Shown one piece after another: positions 46,391 through 56,117 of a stretch of DNA of 64,000 nt (position 1 is its first letter; every line of letters begins with the position of its first letter). Origin of the DNA: Gammaproteobacteria bacterium. Lineage in GTDB: Bacteria; Pseudomonadota; Gammaproteobacteria; Eutrophobiales; Eutrophobiaceae. The translations under genes were made by a program, and so were the position numbers. Where the stretch lies: positions 1 through 64,000 of the forward strand of contig JAURNW010000009.1 in NCBI GenBank assembly GCA_030829985.1. The letters run 5' to 3'. The notes under the pieces were generated by a model. The model was not told the DNA's origin, did not search any database, and saw nothing but the letters and a program-made list of their open reading frames with translations.

Positions 46391-46906
46391 CTAAAATTTT
46401 TCAGTTGATTTAAATAGTCCTACGCGTAGATCCTTAGCAGCATATATCTCTTTTCCATCTACAGACATACTTGCATCTGCAACGCCCATTACTAACTTAC
46501 GTAACATGACGCGCCGCATATTTATATTGTATGTGACCAATTTATTTTTTGGCGTAACCTGTCCGGTAAACTTTACATTTCCAGCGCCAAGAGCTCTACC
46601 ACGCCCCGGCGCTCCCGCCCATCCCAGAAAAAATCCGAGAAGCTGCCACATTGCATCCAGACCCAGACAGCCAGGCATCACTGGATCACCCACAAAATGG
46701 CAATCGAAAAACCAAAGCTCAGGCGTAATATCCAGCTCAGCGATAATTTCTCCCTTGCCGTTAGTACCACCGTCATCATTAATACTGATAATGCGGTTAA
46801 ACATAAGCATTGGTGGTAAAGGCAATTGAGCGTTCCCTGCACCAAACATTTCGCCTCGTGCACAGGCAAGCAATTCTTCCTGTGTAAAACTATTTTTCTT
46901 ATTCAT
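46391..46906 (-). CDS. fabA: 3-hydroxydecanoyl-ACP dehydratase/isomerase
   Basis: A hot-dog-fold enzyme of 171 residues that introduces the double bond at the C10 stage of fatty-acid synthesis. The active-site histidine is in [20 protein letters not shown], with the aspartate of that same segment. [21 protein letters not shown] follows. With fabB it forms the unsaturated fatty acid pathway. Divergent from ispG, 143 bases away, where a FabR- or FadR-type site could lie; none was recognised. Confidence 0.97.
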   Translation of the reverse strand: MNKKNSFTQEELLACARGEMFGAGNAQLPLPPMLMFNRIISINDDGGTNGKGEIIAELDITPELWFFDCHFVGDPVMPGCLGLDAMWQLLGFFLGWAGAPGRGRALGAGNVKFTGQVTPKNKLVTYNINMRRVMLRKLVMGVADASMSVDGKEIYAAKDLRVGLFKSTEKF

Positions 46907-47049
46907 TATCGTTATTATCTCATGCTGATATTAATTTTTCCTTACAAATTAACATCGTAATTCATTCAACTGTGTGCTTGACAGCCATGATTCGCGGATT
47001 AGACTGCGCGTATTATTGTTTCATTTAACGTAACGTCAAGGTTTTAATA

Positions 47050-48282
47050 ATGTCCTCAGATTTTGGTCCACTCGATAGACGTAACAGCGTCGGTGTAAAA
47101 ATAGGCTCGGTTATGGTCGGTGGTTGCCATCCTATTGTAGTTCAATCAATGACCAACACAGATACTGCCGATGCTGATGCGACAGCAAAACAGGTTCAGC
47201 AACTGTCTGCGGCCGGATCTGAGTTGGTTAGAATAACAGTAAACACAGAAGAAGCTGCAGCAAATGTAGCCAGCATCCGTGAAAAACTCGATGCTGTCGG
47301 TTGTTCGGTCCCTTTAGTAGGTGACTTCCACTATAATGGGCATAAATTATTAACAGATTATCCTGATTGTGCAAAAGCATTAGCAAAATATCGAATTAAC
47401 CCCGGAAACGTCGGATTTGGTCGAAAGAAAGATAACCAGTTCGCAACAATGATTGAGAAGGCTATTGAGTACGACAAACCAGTACGAATTGGTGTGAACT
47501 GGGGCAGTCTGGATCAGGTGCTGCTGACGAAAATGATGGATGATAACGCTAAATTGAGTACACCTCTCGAAACTGATGACGTAATGAGAGAAGCGCTAAT
47601 TATTTCTGCTTTGAAAAGCGCGGAACGTGCAGAAGAATTAGGATTATCACGTGATCACATTATCCTGTCATGCAAAGTGAGTGGTGTTCAAAAACTCATT
47701 ACAGTTTATCGAGATCTTGCTAAACGTTGTGATTATGCGTTACATCTCGGTTTGACAGAGGCCGGCATGGGTTCAAAAGGCATTGTTGCTTCCACGGCAG
47801 CCATGGGCGTTTTATTGCAAGAAGGTATTGGAGATACAATAAGAGTTTCATTAACACCGGAACCTGGTGGTGATCGAGCCAATGAAGTGGTTGTGGCGCA
47901 AGAAATACTTCAAACAATTGGATTAAGATCGTTTACTCCGCTGGTTACAGCTTGTCCGGGTTGTGGCAGAACAACGAGTACCGTTTTCCAGGAATTGGCT
48001 GATAATATTCAAGCCTATATGCGGAGTCAGATGCCAATATGGCGTGAAAAGTACTATGGGGTCGAAGAAATGACCCTTGCTGTTATGGGTTGTGTCGTTA
48101 ATGGTCCCGGTGAGAGTAAACATGCAGATATTGGAATAAGTTTACCAGGAACTGGTGAAACGCCTACTGCCCCTGTATTCATAGATGGTAAGAAGTCGAT
48201 GACTTTAAGAGGCGAAAATATTGCCGGTGAATTCCGTGATATCGTGGACAAATATGTTGAAGAGCGTTATTCTGCTAAGTAA
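47050..48282 (+). CDS. ispG: 4-hydroxy-3-methylbut-2-en-1-yl diphosphate synthase (GcpE)
   Basis: A Fe-S enzyme of 410 residues in the MEP pathway of isoprenoid synthesis. The N-terminal TIM barrel shows [28 protein letters not shown] and RINPGNVG. The 4Fe-4S cysteines are in CPGCGRTT and [13 protein letters not shown]. It is about 40 residues longer than some versions but in the normal range. It stands alone between fabA and the OmpA gene. Confidence 0.95.
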   Translation: MSSDFGPLDRRNSVGVKIGSVMVGGCHPIVVQSMTNTDTADADATAKQVQQLSAAGSELVRITVNTEEAAANVASIREKLDAVGCSVPLVGDFHYNGHKLLTDYPDCAKALAKYRINPGNVGFGRKKDNQFATMIEKAIEYDKPVRIGVNWGSLDQVLLTKMMDDNAKLSTPLETDDVMREALIISALKSAERAEELGLSRDHIILSCKVSGVQKLITVYRDLAKRCDYALHLGLTEAGMGSKGIVASTAAMGVLLQEGIGDTIRVSLTPEPGGDRANEVVVAQEILQTIGLRSFTPLVTACPGCGRTTSTVFQELADNIQAYMRSQMPIWREKYYGVEEMTLAVMGCVVNGPGESKHADIGISLPGTGETPTAPVFIDGKKSMTLRGENIAGEFRDIVDKYVEERYSAK

Positions 48283-48390
48283 GTTTCGGTTTGGGGAAAT
48301 AGTGTGGCGCAGTCCACATAATAACTAAGAAAAATCAAAGAGTTATCCGAATACGATAAAGTTGTAATATATCAATGAGGGAATAAAAAA

Positions 48391-49161
48391 ATGAAGGATT
48401 TAAAATTACTTTGTGTACTAGGCATGTTAGCAATCCTTGCTGCATGTAGTACTACAGAAAACCGTTCTATGTCGGAAAGCATAGGTTATGTGACTAAATC
48501 AGGTGGTCAGATATGGAAGAGTGGGTTTGGAGATTGCTGGAAACATAGTGGTTGGACAGAAGCTTCATCTCACCCTGATTGTGGCGGCGCCGCTCCTTCT
48601 CCTGCACCTATGGAAAAAGAACAAACAGGTTATTTTTGGTCAGATGACCAGGATCGTGATGGCGTAATTGATGCCAATGATCGATGCCCATTTACACCAG
48701 AAGGTATTAAAGTTGACAGTAATGGTTGTGCTTTAGACGACGATGGTGATGGTGTTCCTAATTATCTTGATAAATGTCCTGGCACGCCTGCAGGAACAGT
48801 TGTCGATACTAATGGTTGTGGTTTAGCGCTGGTTAAATTGTCGGGTATACACTTTAAATTTGATAGCTCAGCTCTGACTGCAGATGCTAAAGGTATTCTT
48901 GATAGAGCGGTATCTTCTATTAAAGCTAATTCAAGCCAAAACCTTGTTGTAGAAGGACATACAGATAGTACCGGTCCTGATACCTATAACCTTGGTCTGT
49001 CTCAGCGTAGAGCAGAGTCTGTTGTTAACTACCTTGTTTCTAAAGGTGTTAATGGGTCAAGACTGAACGCAAAAGGTCTTGGAGAAAATTCTCCAGCCGC
49101 TTCAAATAATACAAGAGAAGGGCGTGCTGCAAATAGACGTGTTGAGATATACGCTAGATAG
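48391..49161 (+). CDS. OmpA family lipoprotein with thrombospondin type 3-like repeats
   Basis: A protein of 256 residues. A lipoprotein signal peptide ends in the lipobox LAAC (about residue 19). Residues about 88-145 hold calcium-binding Asp-rich repeats (DQDRDGVIDANDRCPFTPEG; DDDGDGVPNYLDKCPGTPAG). From about 150 an OmpA C-terminal peptidoglycan-binding domain follows (IHFKFDSSALTADAKGIL; VEGHTDSTG; the LSQRRAESVVNYL motif). It probably links the outer membrane to peptidoglycan. A strong terminator follows. Confidence 0.92.
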   Translation: MKDLKLLCVLGMLAILAACSTTENRSMSESIGYVTKSGGQIWKSGFGDCWKHSGWTEASSHPDCGGAAPSPAPMEKEQTGYFWSDDQDRDGVIDANDRCPFTPEGIKVDSNGCALDDDGDGVPNYLDKCPGTPAGTVVDTNGCGLALVKLSGIHFKFDSSALTADAKGILDRAVSSIKANSSQNLVVEGHTDSTGPDTYNLGLSQRRAESVVNYLVSKGVNGSRLNAKGLGENSPAASNNTREGRAANRRVEIYAR

Positions 49162-49188
49162 ATAATAGTCAGTAGTTTTATGTAAGCT

Positions 49189-49222
49189 AAAGGGCAAGGT
49201 TTTCAACCTTGCCCTTTTTTTT
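49189..49222 (+). terminator. Intrinsic terminator after the OmpA gene
   Basis: A perfect 13-bp stem, AAAGGGCAAGGTT/AACCTTGCCCTTT, with a TTC loop and a T run. It may also serve the convergent YqaE gene. Confidence 0.93.
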
Positions 49223-49280
49223 GTTCAGATTGTAATGTATCTGGATAGATTATCAGGCATTCGTAATGAGATAATATTGT

Positions 49281-49439
49281 CTACTTTGTTATTAACCAAA
49301 TAGCATGCACTATTCCCGGAATTAACATCAGTAGACAAAGCACTATATTGATTAATAAGTCTTTTCCGGCTCCTTTTTTCAGAAAAACAGCAACTGGAGG
49401 TAATAGGATGGCGAGGATTATCAGCACAACCTTATTCAT
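49281..49439 (-). CDS. YqaE/Pmp3 family small membrane protein
   Basis: A 52-residue protein that short-ORF filters would miss. It reads MNKVVLIILAILLPPVAVFL, then KKGAGKDLLINIVLCLLMLI and PGIVHAIWLITK. This is the UPF0057/Pmp3 fold: two hydrophobic helices joined by a short polar loop, with the LPPVAVFL and IPGIVHAIW signatures. An AGGAG ribosome binding site precedes the ATG at 49439. Members affect membrane potential or salt and cold tolerance in other organisms; the role in bacteria is not settled. Confidence 0.88.
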   Translation of the reverse strand: MNKVVLIILAILLPPVAVFLKKGAGKDLLINIVLCLLMLIPGIVHAIWLITK

Positions 49440-49516
49440 AGTTATTCTCCTAAATTGAATTATATTAGTAATTAAGAATATACGGTCTCTTTTACAAATA
49501 AAAGCGAGGCAATGAT

Positions 49517-50248
49517 TTGAACTTTAAAACCATATTAATATTACTCTTTTTATTAACACCATTATCTTCTCAGGCAGCTTGGGGCGATTTTCTTGAAATC
49601 TTTAAAGAGGAATCATCTTCAAAATCAGGTAAATCAGTTCTTGCCAATACTGATATTATCTCCGGGCTGAAAGAAGCCTTGATAAAAGGAAGTGAAAAAG
49701 CTGTAAAAACATTAGGGAAAGAAAATGGTTTTTATGCAAATCAACAACTTAAAATCCCTATGCCAGAAAAATTACAATCGGTTGAAGCGGCATTAAGAAA
49801 ATTGAAACAAGATAAAATTGCTGATGATTTTGTTTTGTCAATGAATAGGGCAGCTGAAAAAGCAGTACCAAAAGCGATGTCAATTTTTGGCGATGCTATC
49901 AAAACAATGTCTATGGAAGATGCGCGAGGAATTTTAAAAGGACCTGATAATGCTGCTACTGAGTATTTGAAAAAAACGGGCGGTGAAAAATTGGAGCAAC
50001 AGTTCTTGCCAATCGTAAAACAGGCTACTGGCAGTGTAGGAGTGACTGAGCACTATAAAGCATTGATCGATAATCTGGGAATGATGTCGAAGTTTATCGA
50101 TGTGGAATCTTTGGATCTGGATAAATATGTAACAGATAAAGCAGTTGCTGGATTATTTACTCTGGTTGCAAATGAAGAGAAACTTATTCGAAATGACCCG
50201 GCTGCACGTACAACTGGTTTATTGAAAAAAGTGTTTTCGGGGAATTGA
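49517..50248 (+). CDS. DUF4197 domain-containing secreted protein
   Basis: A protein of 243 residues. A signal peptide (ILILLFLLTPLSSQAA, cut near residue 21) precedes the DUF4197 domain: IISGLKEALIKGSEKAVKTLG, then IPMPEKLQSVEAALRKL, TEYLKKTGGEKLEQQFLPIV and a late KAVAGLFTLVANEEKLIRNDPAARTT. It is predicted periplasmic with unknown function. It starts at a TTG (49517), 7 bases after GAGG, because no ATG fits. Confidence 0.84.
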   Translation: MNFKTILILLFLLTPLSSQAAWGDFLEIFKEESSSKSGKSVLANTDIISGLKEALIKGSEKAVKTLGKENGFYANQQLKIPMPEKLQSVEAALRKLKQDKIADDFVLSMNRAAEKAVPKAMSIFGDAIKTMSMEDARGILKGPDNAATEYLKKTGGEKLEQQFLPIVKQATGSVGVTEHYKALIDNLGMMSKFIDVESLDLDKYVTDKAVAGLFTLVANEEKLIRNDPAARTTGLLKKVFSGN

Positions 50249-50320
50249 TAAAAATATCCGAAAAGTAATATTGAAAATGTGGAAATGAGAAAATCTTAGC
50301 ACATCTATGGATAGATGCCG

Positions 50321-50337
50321 TGTTGCAAATTGCAACA
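50321..50337. promoter_or_regulatory. 17-bp palindrome upstream of acs
   Basis: TGTTGCAAATTGCAACA is a perfect 8-bp inverted repeat around one base, a shape typical of a dimeric repressor site. It lies 182 bases before the acs start within a gap of 270 bases that has no gene. TGC-rich sequence of similar composition overlaps the phasin promoter at 53146-53177, which suggests a shared regulator; this link is speculative. Confidence 0.4.
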
Positions 50338-50518
50338 ATACTCTCGGTAATATAAAAGAAAATATAAATTTAGTAATAGACCGGTATATCATATGTAGAT
50401 TGAGGAAAAACTATCTGGAATATTATCGTTTATTTATTCTTTATTTGAGCTAGATAAAAACCATGTCTTCTCATTATATAAATGATTCATTGGCAAATTA
50501 AATTGGTTGGGGGCTGTT

Positions 50519-52456
50519 GTGACTGAAGAGAAACTTTATGGTGTACCTAAAGAAATTGCTGAGCATGCTCATATTGACGCAGAAAAATACCGTGAAATGT
50601 ATGAACGATCTATTAATGATTCTGATGCTTTCTGGTCGGAACAGGCTGAAGAATTTCTGAGCTGGTTTTCAAAGTGGGATAAGGTTCAAGACTGGGATTA
50701 TAACGATGTCAGTATCAACTGGTTTAGTGGTGGCAAACTAAATGTTTCATATAATTGTCTGGACAGACATCTCGCATCACGTGGTGATCAGGTCGCAATA
50801 ATTTGGGAAGGTGATGATCCTGAAGAAGACCGCCAGATTACCTATAAGCAATTACATGAAGAAGTTTGTCAGTTTGCTAATGCACTAAAAGCGAGAGGTG
50901 TGAAAAAAGGAGATCGGGTGTGTTTATATTTGCCGATGATTCCAGAAGCAACTGTTGCAATGTTAGCCTGTGCACGTCTTGGTGCGGTTCACTCAATTGT
51001 ATTTGGTGGTTTTTCACCGGACGCTTTGAGTGATCGAATTAATGACTCTGATTGTAGGGTTGTCGTTACCAGTGATTATAGTCTTCGAGGCAAGAAACAA
51101 ATTCCATTAAAAGCGAATGCTGACAAAGCATTGCTTGAGTGCCCAAATGTAAATACATGTATTGTTGTCAAGCGTACAGGTGGCGATATTGAGTGGCACG
51201 ATGATAGAGACGTTTGGTATCACGATGTCATCGAAGCAGCATCAAAAGATTGTCCACCAGAAGAAGTGGATGCCGAAGATCCCTTATTTATCTTATATAC
51301 ATCTGGTTCAACGGGTAAGCCCAAGGGTGTCGTGCATACAACAGGCGGCTATTTATTGTATGCCGCAATGACGCATAAGTATGTCTTTGACTATCAGGAT
51401 GGTGAAGTATATTGGTGTACTGCTGATGTTGGTTGGGTGACAGGACATTCCTATATTGTATATGGACCGCTGGCAAATGGAGCAACTTCATTAATGTTTG
51501 AAGGAGTTCCTAATTTTCCCGATGCCGGCCGTTTCTGGCAAGTAGTAGATAAATGGAAAGTAAACTCATTTTATACTGCACCGACTGCTATTCGTATGTT
51601 GATGGGGCAAGGCAATGATTTTGTCACAAAAACAGATCGTTCGAGTTTACGAATTTTGGGTTCTGTGGGCGAACCGATTAATCCAGAAGCATGGCAGTGG
51701 TATTACAATGTGGTTGGAAATGGAAAGTGTCCTATTGTCGATACCTGGTGGCAAACAGAAACAGGTGGACATCTTATAACGCCATTTCCAGGCGCTACCC
51801 CATTAAAGCCCGGATCTGCAACCTTACCTTTCTTTGGTGTAGAGCCGTGTCTGGTTGATGATAAGGGTAATGAAATTGAAGGCGTTGGTGAGGGCGCACT
51901 ATGCATTAAACGCCCATGGCCAGGTCAAATGCGAACCTTATATGGTGATCATGATCGTTTTAAAGAAGCCTACTTTACAATGTTTCCGGGTAAATATTTC
52001 AGTGGCGATGGCGCACGCAGGGATGAAGATGGTTATTACTGGATCACGGGGCGTGTTGATGATGTGATTAATGTATCTGGTCATCGTATGGGAACAGCTG
52101 AGGTGGAAAGTGCACTCGTTTTACATAGTGCGGTTGCGGAAGCAGCAGTTGTCGGATATCCACATGATATCAAAGGACAGGGTATCTATGCTTACATTAC
52201 GTTGATGTCCGATATTGAACCAAGTGAGGAATTGCGCAAGGAACTTGTTCAGCATGTTAGAAAAGAAATAGGCCCTATTGCCTCTCCAGATGTTATTCAA
52301 TGGGCGCCAGGATTACCTAAAACGCGTTCGGGCAAAATCATGCGTCGTATTTTACGCAAAGTGGCAGCAAATGAACTTGATACTCTTGGTGATACGAGTA
52401 CGCTCGCAGATCCTGCAGTGGTAGATGATCTTATCGAACATCGTGTAAATAAATAA
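50519..52456 (+). CDS. acs: Acetyl-CoA synthetase (AMP-forming)
   Basis: An adenylate-forming ligase of 645 residues that makes acetyl-CoA from acetate, ATP and CoA, releasing AMP and pyrophosphate. Motifs include [15 protein letters not shown], the WWQTETGGH acetyl-pocket segment and a C-terminal [11 protein letters not shown], whose lysine is the known acetylation switch of Acs enzymes. I start at the GTG at 50519 (MTEEKLYGV), behind GGGGG; an in-frame TTG at 50507 is the alternative. Followed 15 bases later by inorganic pyrophosphatase, which would pull the reaction forward. Confidence 0.97.
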   Translation: MTEEKLYGVPKEIAEHAHIDAEKYREMYERSINDSDAFWSEQAEEFLSWFSKWDKVQDWDYNDVSINWFSGGKLNVSYNCLDRHLASRGDQVAIIWEGDDPEEDRQITYKQLHEEVCQFANALKARGVKKGDRVCLYLPMIPEATVAMLACARLGAVHSIVFGGFSPDALSDRINDSDCRVVVTSDYSLRGKKQIPLKANADKALLECPNVNTCIVVKRTGGDIEWHDDRDVWYHDVIEAASKDCPPEEVDAEDPLFILYTSGSTGKPKGVVHTTGGYLLYAAMTHKYVFDYQDGEVYWCTADVGWVTGHSYIVYGPLANGATSLMFEGVPNFPDAGRFWQVVDKWKVNSFYTAPTAIRMLMGQGNDFVTKTDRSSLRILGSVGEPINPEAWQWYYNVVGNGKCPIVDTWWQTETGGHLITPFPGATPLKPGSATLPFFGVEPCLVDDKGNEIEGVGEGALCIKRPWPGQMRTLYGDHDRFKEAYFTMFPGKYFSGDGARRDEDGYYWITGRVDDVINVSGHRMGTAEVESALVLHSAVAEAAVVGYPHDIKGQGIYAYITLMSDIEPSEELRKELVQHVRKEIGPIASPDVIQWAPGLPKTRSGKIMRRILRKVAANELDTLGDTSTLADPAVVDDLIEHRVNK

Positions 52457-52471
52457 TTTAGGGAATACGAA

Positions 52472-53020
52472 ATGAATCTTGATAGAGTTGGTGTAGGCAA
52501 AAATCCCCCTCATGAGGTTAATGTTGTTGTCGAAATACCGATACATGGACCACCGGTAAAATATGAATTGGATAAAGCAAGCGGAGCTATGTTTGTTGAT
52601 CGCTTTTTAAATACATCAATGCATTACCCATGCAATTATGGATACATCCCGAAGACTCTGGCAAAAGACGGTGATCCTGTAGATGTCATTATTATGACTC
52701 CGATGCCAATAATTCATGGAGCAGTAGTACCTTGCCGGCCTATTGGTGTATTGAAAATGACTGATGAGGCGGGAGATGATAGTAAACTTATGGTCATACC
52801 TATCGATTCAGTATCTAAATTCAATCGCAATATTAATACTTATAAAGATGTTCAGCCTGCTTTATTGGATCAAATCACGCACTTCTTTGAGCATTACAAG
52901 GACCTGGAACCAAACAAATGGGTTAAAATCGATGGTTGGTATGAGGTTGAAGAAGCAAAGAATGAAATTGTTGAGGCAATGGCAGCCTATGAGTCATCCC
53001 CTGAAGAACTTCATTTTTAA
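52472..53020 (+). CDS. ppa: Inorganic pyrophosphatase
   Basis: A family I soluble pyrophosphatase of 182 residues. The acidic metal motif is DGDPVDVIIM; the N-terminal VVVEIPIHGPPVKYELDK and NYGYIPKTL are also typical, with a late DLEPNKWVKIDGWYEVEEA. It directly follows acs, an arrangement that removes the pyrophosphate made by Acs. Confidence 0.97.
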   Translation: MNLDRVGVGKNPPHEVNVVVEIPIHGPPVKYELDKASGAMFVDRFLNTSMHYPCNYGYIPKTLAKDGDPVDVIIMTPMPIIHGAVVPCRPIGVLKMTDEAGDDSKLMVIPIDSVSKFNRNINTYKDVQPALLDQITHFFEHYKDLEPNKWVKIDGWYEVEEAKNEIVEAMAAYESSPEELHF

Positions 53021-53122
53021 CAATTAGTTACGTGAAAATTAATACGCATTAAATTAGATGCGCTAAATAAATATAGCGCCCAAGACTTCCATTTCAGTCA
53101 TAAATAATTCACTAAAAAGTAT

Positions 53123-53177
53123 TTGACATCTTTTTATAGCTGCGATATGTTGCATTGCAATATGTTGCGCTGCACAA
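53123..53177 (+). promoter_or_regulatory. Sigma-70 promoter of the phasin gene with TGC-rich operator candidate
   Basis: TTGACA (53123-53128) and TATGTT (53146-53151) are 17 bases apart, a good housekeeping promoter. From 53146 onward the sequence ATATGTTGC is repeated directly and contains TTGCATTGCAA, overlapping the -10 and start region. PhaR repressors of other bacteria bind TGC-rich sites in phasin promoters, so an operator here is plausible. Confidence 0.55.
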
Positions 53178-53237
53178 TTATGTTCCGTCAGCGTTAATCA
53201 ACATGAAATTTTAAATTAATCTTGGAGATTTTTAAAA

Positions 53238-53621
53238 ATGCAAAACGAAATTATTGAAAAAATGACAGAAGCAGGTCAAACATCTTACGCAGCTATGCAA
53301 GAGTTAAGTGCGATTAATACTAAGACTTTGAAAACTATTTCAGAGTTACAGATAGGATTTGCAACTTACAGTATTGAATCTGGTGTTGAGTTTGTAAAAA
53401 CACTTTCTTCATTAACGTCATACAAAGATTTAATGTCTTTGGAAACCGAATATGCAACTGACTATGGTACTAAAGTTATGGAACTAGGTAACAAAACTAC
53501 TGAAGTACTAAATGAATCACGTGATGATGTAGTCAGTTTTTTCGAGAAAAGTATTGAAAAAGCTGCTGCTGAGCCAAAGAAAGCTCCAAAGCGTACAAGC
53601 AAGAAAGCGGCTGCTGCTTAA
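53238..53621 (+). CDS. phaP: Phasin family protein
   Basis: A PHA-granule surface protein of 127 residues. The amphipathic helical body contains the family patterns (KTLKTISELQIGFATYSIESG; YKDLMSLETEYATDYG). The C-terminus is basic (EPKKAPKRTSKKAAAA), as in many phasins. It stands between ppa and the PHA synthase genes and has its own promoter and terminator, so it can be made in large amounts. Confidence 0.85.
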   Translation: MQNEIIEKMTEAGQTSYAAMQELSAINTKTLKTISELQIGFATYSIESGVEFVKTLSSLTSYKDLMSLETEYATDYGTKVMELGNKTTEVLNESRDDVVSFFEKSIEKAAAEPKKAPKRTSKKAAAA

Positions 53622-53655
53622 TCAAACAAGTACAAATCCTCCTCTAGAAATTAAC

Positions 53656-53687
53656 CCACATAACCTAAACAGTTATGTGGTTTTTTT
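53656..53687 (+). terminator. Intrinsic terminator after the phasin gene
   Basis: CCACATAAC/GTTATGTGG with a seven-base loop and seven T, 35 bases after the phasin stop. Confidence 0.92.
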
Positions 53688-53775
53688 GTTTTTACGACAA
53701 AATTTTGTTTTATAACGGATTAATTGTGGTAGGAAATTAATGTTAATAATAGATTAGATGACTATGGAAACTCGT

Positions 53776-53802
53776 TATAATTTGTAAAAATAGCAAATTA
53801 TA
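53776..53802. promoter_or_regulatory. Inverted repeat upstream of phaE
   Basis: TATAATTTG and its exact reverse complement CAAATTATA are separated by nine bases and end 52 bases before phaE. The left arm contains TATAAT and may be a -10 element, so the repeat could serve as an operator over the phaEC promoter. Evidence is the symmetry only. Confidence 0.4.
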
Positions 53803-53854
53803 GTGAGTCATTTGATTTAGAATACTTAAAACATCGAACACAAGAGAAAATAAA

Positions 53855-55033
53855 ATGAGTAATAAAAAGCAGTCACCATTTGAAAAATTTGATTGGTCGG
53901 ATATTCAAAAAAAATATGTTGATGCGCTTAATGCATTTAATACACCCAAGCCATCTATGGAATCAGTTTGGGTTAATGCTATGGATGATTGGTGGAAATC
54001 AGCCAAACCAAAATCAGAATTTGAAGGCACAAACATATTTGAGAAAGTCCTCGATCAATGCCGTAATTACTATTATATGAGTGAACAATTTTCAAATTTA
54101 GTTGAAGGCATCAATAAGCTAAAAAGTAATAATGAAAATATTACTGCTTTCATTAATGGCAAATTTAAGGATATTGACTCTTCATTTTTTGATGGTTCCA
54201 ATATCTTTAACTGGAATAGTCTTGCTGAAAATTATGCACCGCCCAATGATTTCATGAAATCAGCGTTTTTAGATCCGTCAGCATTTTCTAATTCAATGCC
54301 TCATGGTTCAATTCCTGGCATAAGTAGCATTGCAGACCAGTTTCTTTCCAGTCCCGGACTTGGCTATAGTCGTGAAGCTCAGGATAAAGCAAAGCATGCC
54401 ATCAAGTTATGGACTGACTATCAGCAAAATTATCAGGAATATCAGTCAGTGATGGCGGGCTTGAATCAGGATGCGCTTGAGTTAATGCGTAAACGAATTC
54501 TCGAAATGAGTACCAACGGCGAAGACATTAGTTCTATTCGGCAGATGTATGATCTTTGGGTTGATTCTAATGAAAAGGTTTACGCTGAGTATGTTTACAC
54601 AGAAGAATATGCTGAATTAAATGGCCGTTTGGTAAACTCAATGATGGCTTTCAAAAAACAAAGTCAGGCGATCACAGAAGATGCTCTCTCTTCAATGAAT
54701 CTACCTACAACCAGTTCTGTTGATGAGTTAGCACGTCGACATTACGAACTACGAAAACAAATGAAGGCCATGCAAACAGAAATTAATAGCCTTAAAAAAC
54801 AATTACAACAAAAAAGCAATAAATCTGAAGTTGTTAAAAAGCAAGAAAAGCCGACAACAAAAAGAAAAAAGAAAGTTAAGAAAACTGTTGCCTCAAACGC
54901 AGCATCAAATGTTATTGAGATTAAGCAGACCAAAAAGAAACCTGCTGGAAACAGCAAGTCGGATGGAAAAAAAGAAAAACAAGAATCAAGAAAGTCATCT
55001 GCCGACAAAGGCATGATCGAATTAAAGTTCTGA
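53855..55033 (+). CDS. phaE: Class III PHA synthase subunit PhaE
   Basis: The non-catalytic subunit of class III polyhydroxyalkanoate synthase, 392 residues. The body resembles PhaE proteins (WVNAMDDWWKSAKP; FLSSPGLGYSREAQDKAKHA; LWVDSNEKVYAEYVYTEEYAELNGRLVNSMM). A coiled coil (about 290-325) leads into an unusual lysine-rich C-terminal tail of about 65 residues (KRKKKVKKT, KKPAGNSKSDGKKEK). Such a tail is not typical of PhaE and looks like a phasin or histone-H1-like tail, perhaps for granule or DNA binding. PhaC follows after 15 bases. Confidence 0.88.
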   Translation: MSNKKQSPFEKFDWSDIQKKYVDALNAFNTPKPSMESVWVNAMDDWWKSAKPKSEFEGTNIFEKVLDQCRNYYYMSEQFSNLVEGINKLKSNNENITAFINGKFKDIDSSFFDGSNIFNWNSLAENYAPPNDFMKSAFLDPSAFSNSMPHGSIPGISSIADQFLSSPGLGYSREAQDKAKHAIKLWTDYQQNYQEYQSVMAGLNQDALELMRKRILEMSTNGEDISSIRQMYDLWVDSNEKVYAEYVYTEEYAELNGRLVNSMMAFKKQSQAITEDALSSMNLPTTSSVDELARRHYELRKQMKAMQTEINSLKKQLQQKSNKSEVVKKQEKPTTKRKKKVKKTVASNAASNVIEIKQTKKKPAGNSKSDGKKEKQESRKSSADKGMIELKF

Positions 55034-55048
55034 ATGCTGGAGTAACAA

Positions 55049-56113
55049 ATGAACCCATTCAATATAAAACCTGAAAACATTGTTAATGAAATTCACGAAT
55101 TCAATTCCAAATTAGCACAAGGCTTTAATACCCTTAGTGAATTGGGTGAAATCGAAGTGGGTGTTTCTGAAAAGAAAGCTGTGTATAAGGAAGACAGTCT
55201 TGTTTTGTATCATTTCAAGTCACGCACCAAGACACAAAATTCGATCCCTCTATTAATCGTCTATGCACTGGTTAATCGTCCCTATATGGCAGACTTGCAA
55301 GATGGCCGCTCAATGATACAGGGCTTACTCGATGAAGGTGTTGATGTTTATCTAATTGACTGGGGATATCCTGTAAGTGCAGATCGATATCTTACTCTGG
55401 ATGATTATATTAATGGCTATATAAATAATTGTGTGGACGTGATTTGCGAAAAACATAAACGAAAAAATATTAATCTGCTGGGTATATGTCAAGGTGGTGC
55501 ATTTAGTCTTTGTTACACAGCATTACATCAGGAAAAAGTGAAAAATTTAATTACGACAGTTACACCCGTCGATTTCCATACCAAAGGTGATCTTCTAAGT
55601 CATATGGTGAAGGATCTGGATATTGATCAGATAGTAGACACCATGGGAAACATCCCGGGTGAAATTCTTAATGCAACATTTCTCAGTCTGAAACCCTATA
55701 CCTTGATGGGTCAAAAGTATGTTGATCTGGTAAATATACTGGATGATAAACAAAAGACGATGAACTTTATGCGAATGGAAAAATGGATATTTGATAGCCC
55801 TGATTTAGCGGGAGAAGCCTATCGAGAATTTATAAAACAATTTTATCAACAAAATGGACTTGTGAAAGGAACGGTTGAGATTGGTGATGATGTAGTTGAT
55901 CTCGGTAAAATCACCATCCCTATATTAAACATCTATGCCAGAGATGATCATTTAGTACCTCCCGATGCATCAAGAGCTTTGGAAGGCTGTGTGAGCTCCA
56001 AAGATTACCAGGCGCTTGAATTCCCTGGGGGCCATATTGGAATTTACGTTAGTGGTAAGGCACAAAAAATGATACCGCCTTCGGTTGCAGAATGGTTGTC
56101 TGACAGAAGCTGA
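55049..56113 (+). CDS. phaC: Class III PHA synthase catalytic subunit PhaC
   Basis: The catalytic subunit, 354 residues, polymerises (R)-3-hydroxyacyl-CoA into PHA on granules. The nucleophile is Cys147 in the lipase-like box GICQGGAF. The acidic and His residues of the triad are in YARDDHLVPP and GGHIGIYV. LIDWGYPVSADRYLTLDDYI is a class III block. Short length and the partner phaE confirm class III. It ends four bases before the stop of the opposing kinase gene. Confidence 0.95.
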   Translation: MNPFNIKPENIVNEIHEFNSKLAQGFNTLSELGEIEVGVSEKKAVYKEDSLVLYHFKSRTKTQNSIPLLIVYALVNRPYMADLQDGRSMIQGLLDEGVDVYLIDWGYPVSADRYLTLDDYINGYINNCVDVICEKHKRKNINLLGICQGGAFSLCYTALHQEKVKNLITTVTPVDFHTKGDLLSHMVKDLDIDQIVDTMGNIPGEILNATFLSLKPYTLMGQKYVDLVNILDDKQKTMNFMRMEKWIFDSPDLAGEAYREFIKQFYQQNGLVKGTVEIGDDVVDLGKITIPILNIYARDDHLVPPDASRALEGCVSSKDYQALEFPGGHIGIYVSGKAQKMIPPSVAEWLSDRS

Positions 56114-56117
56114 GAAG

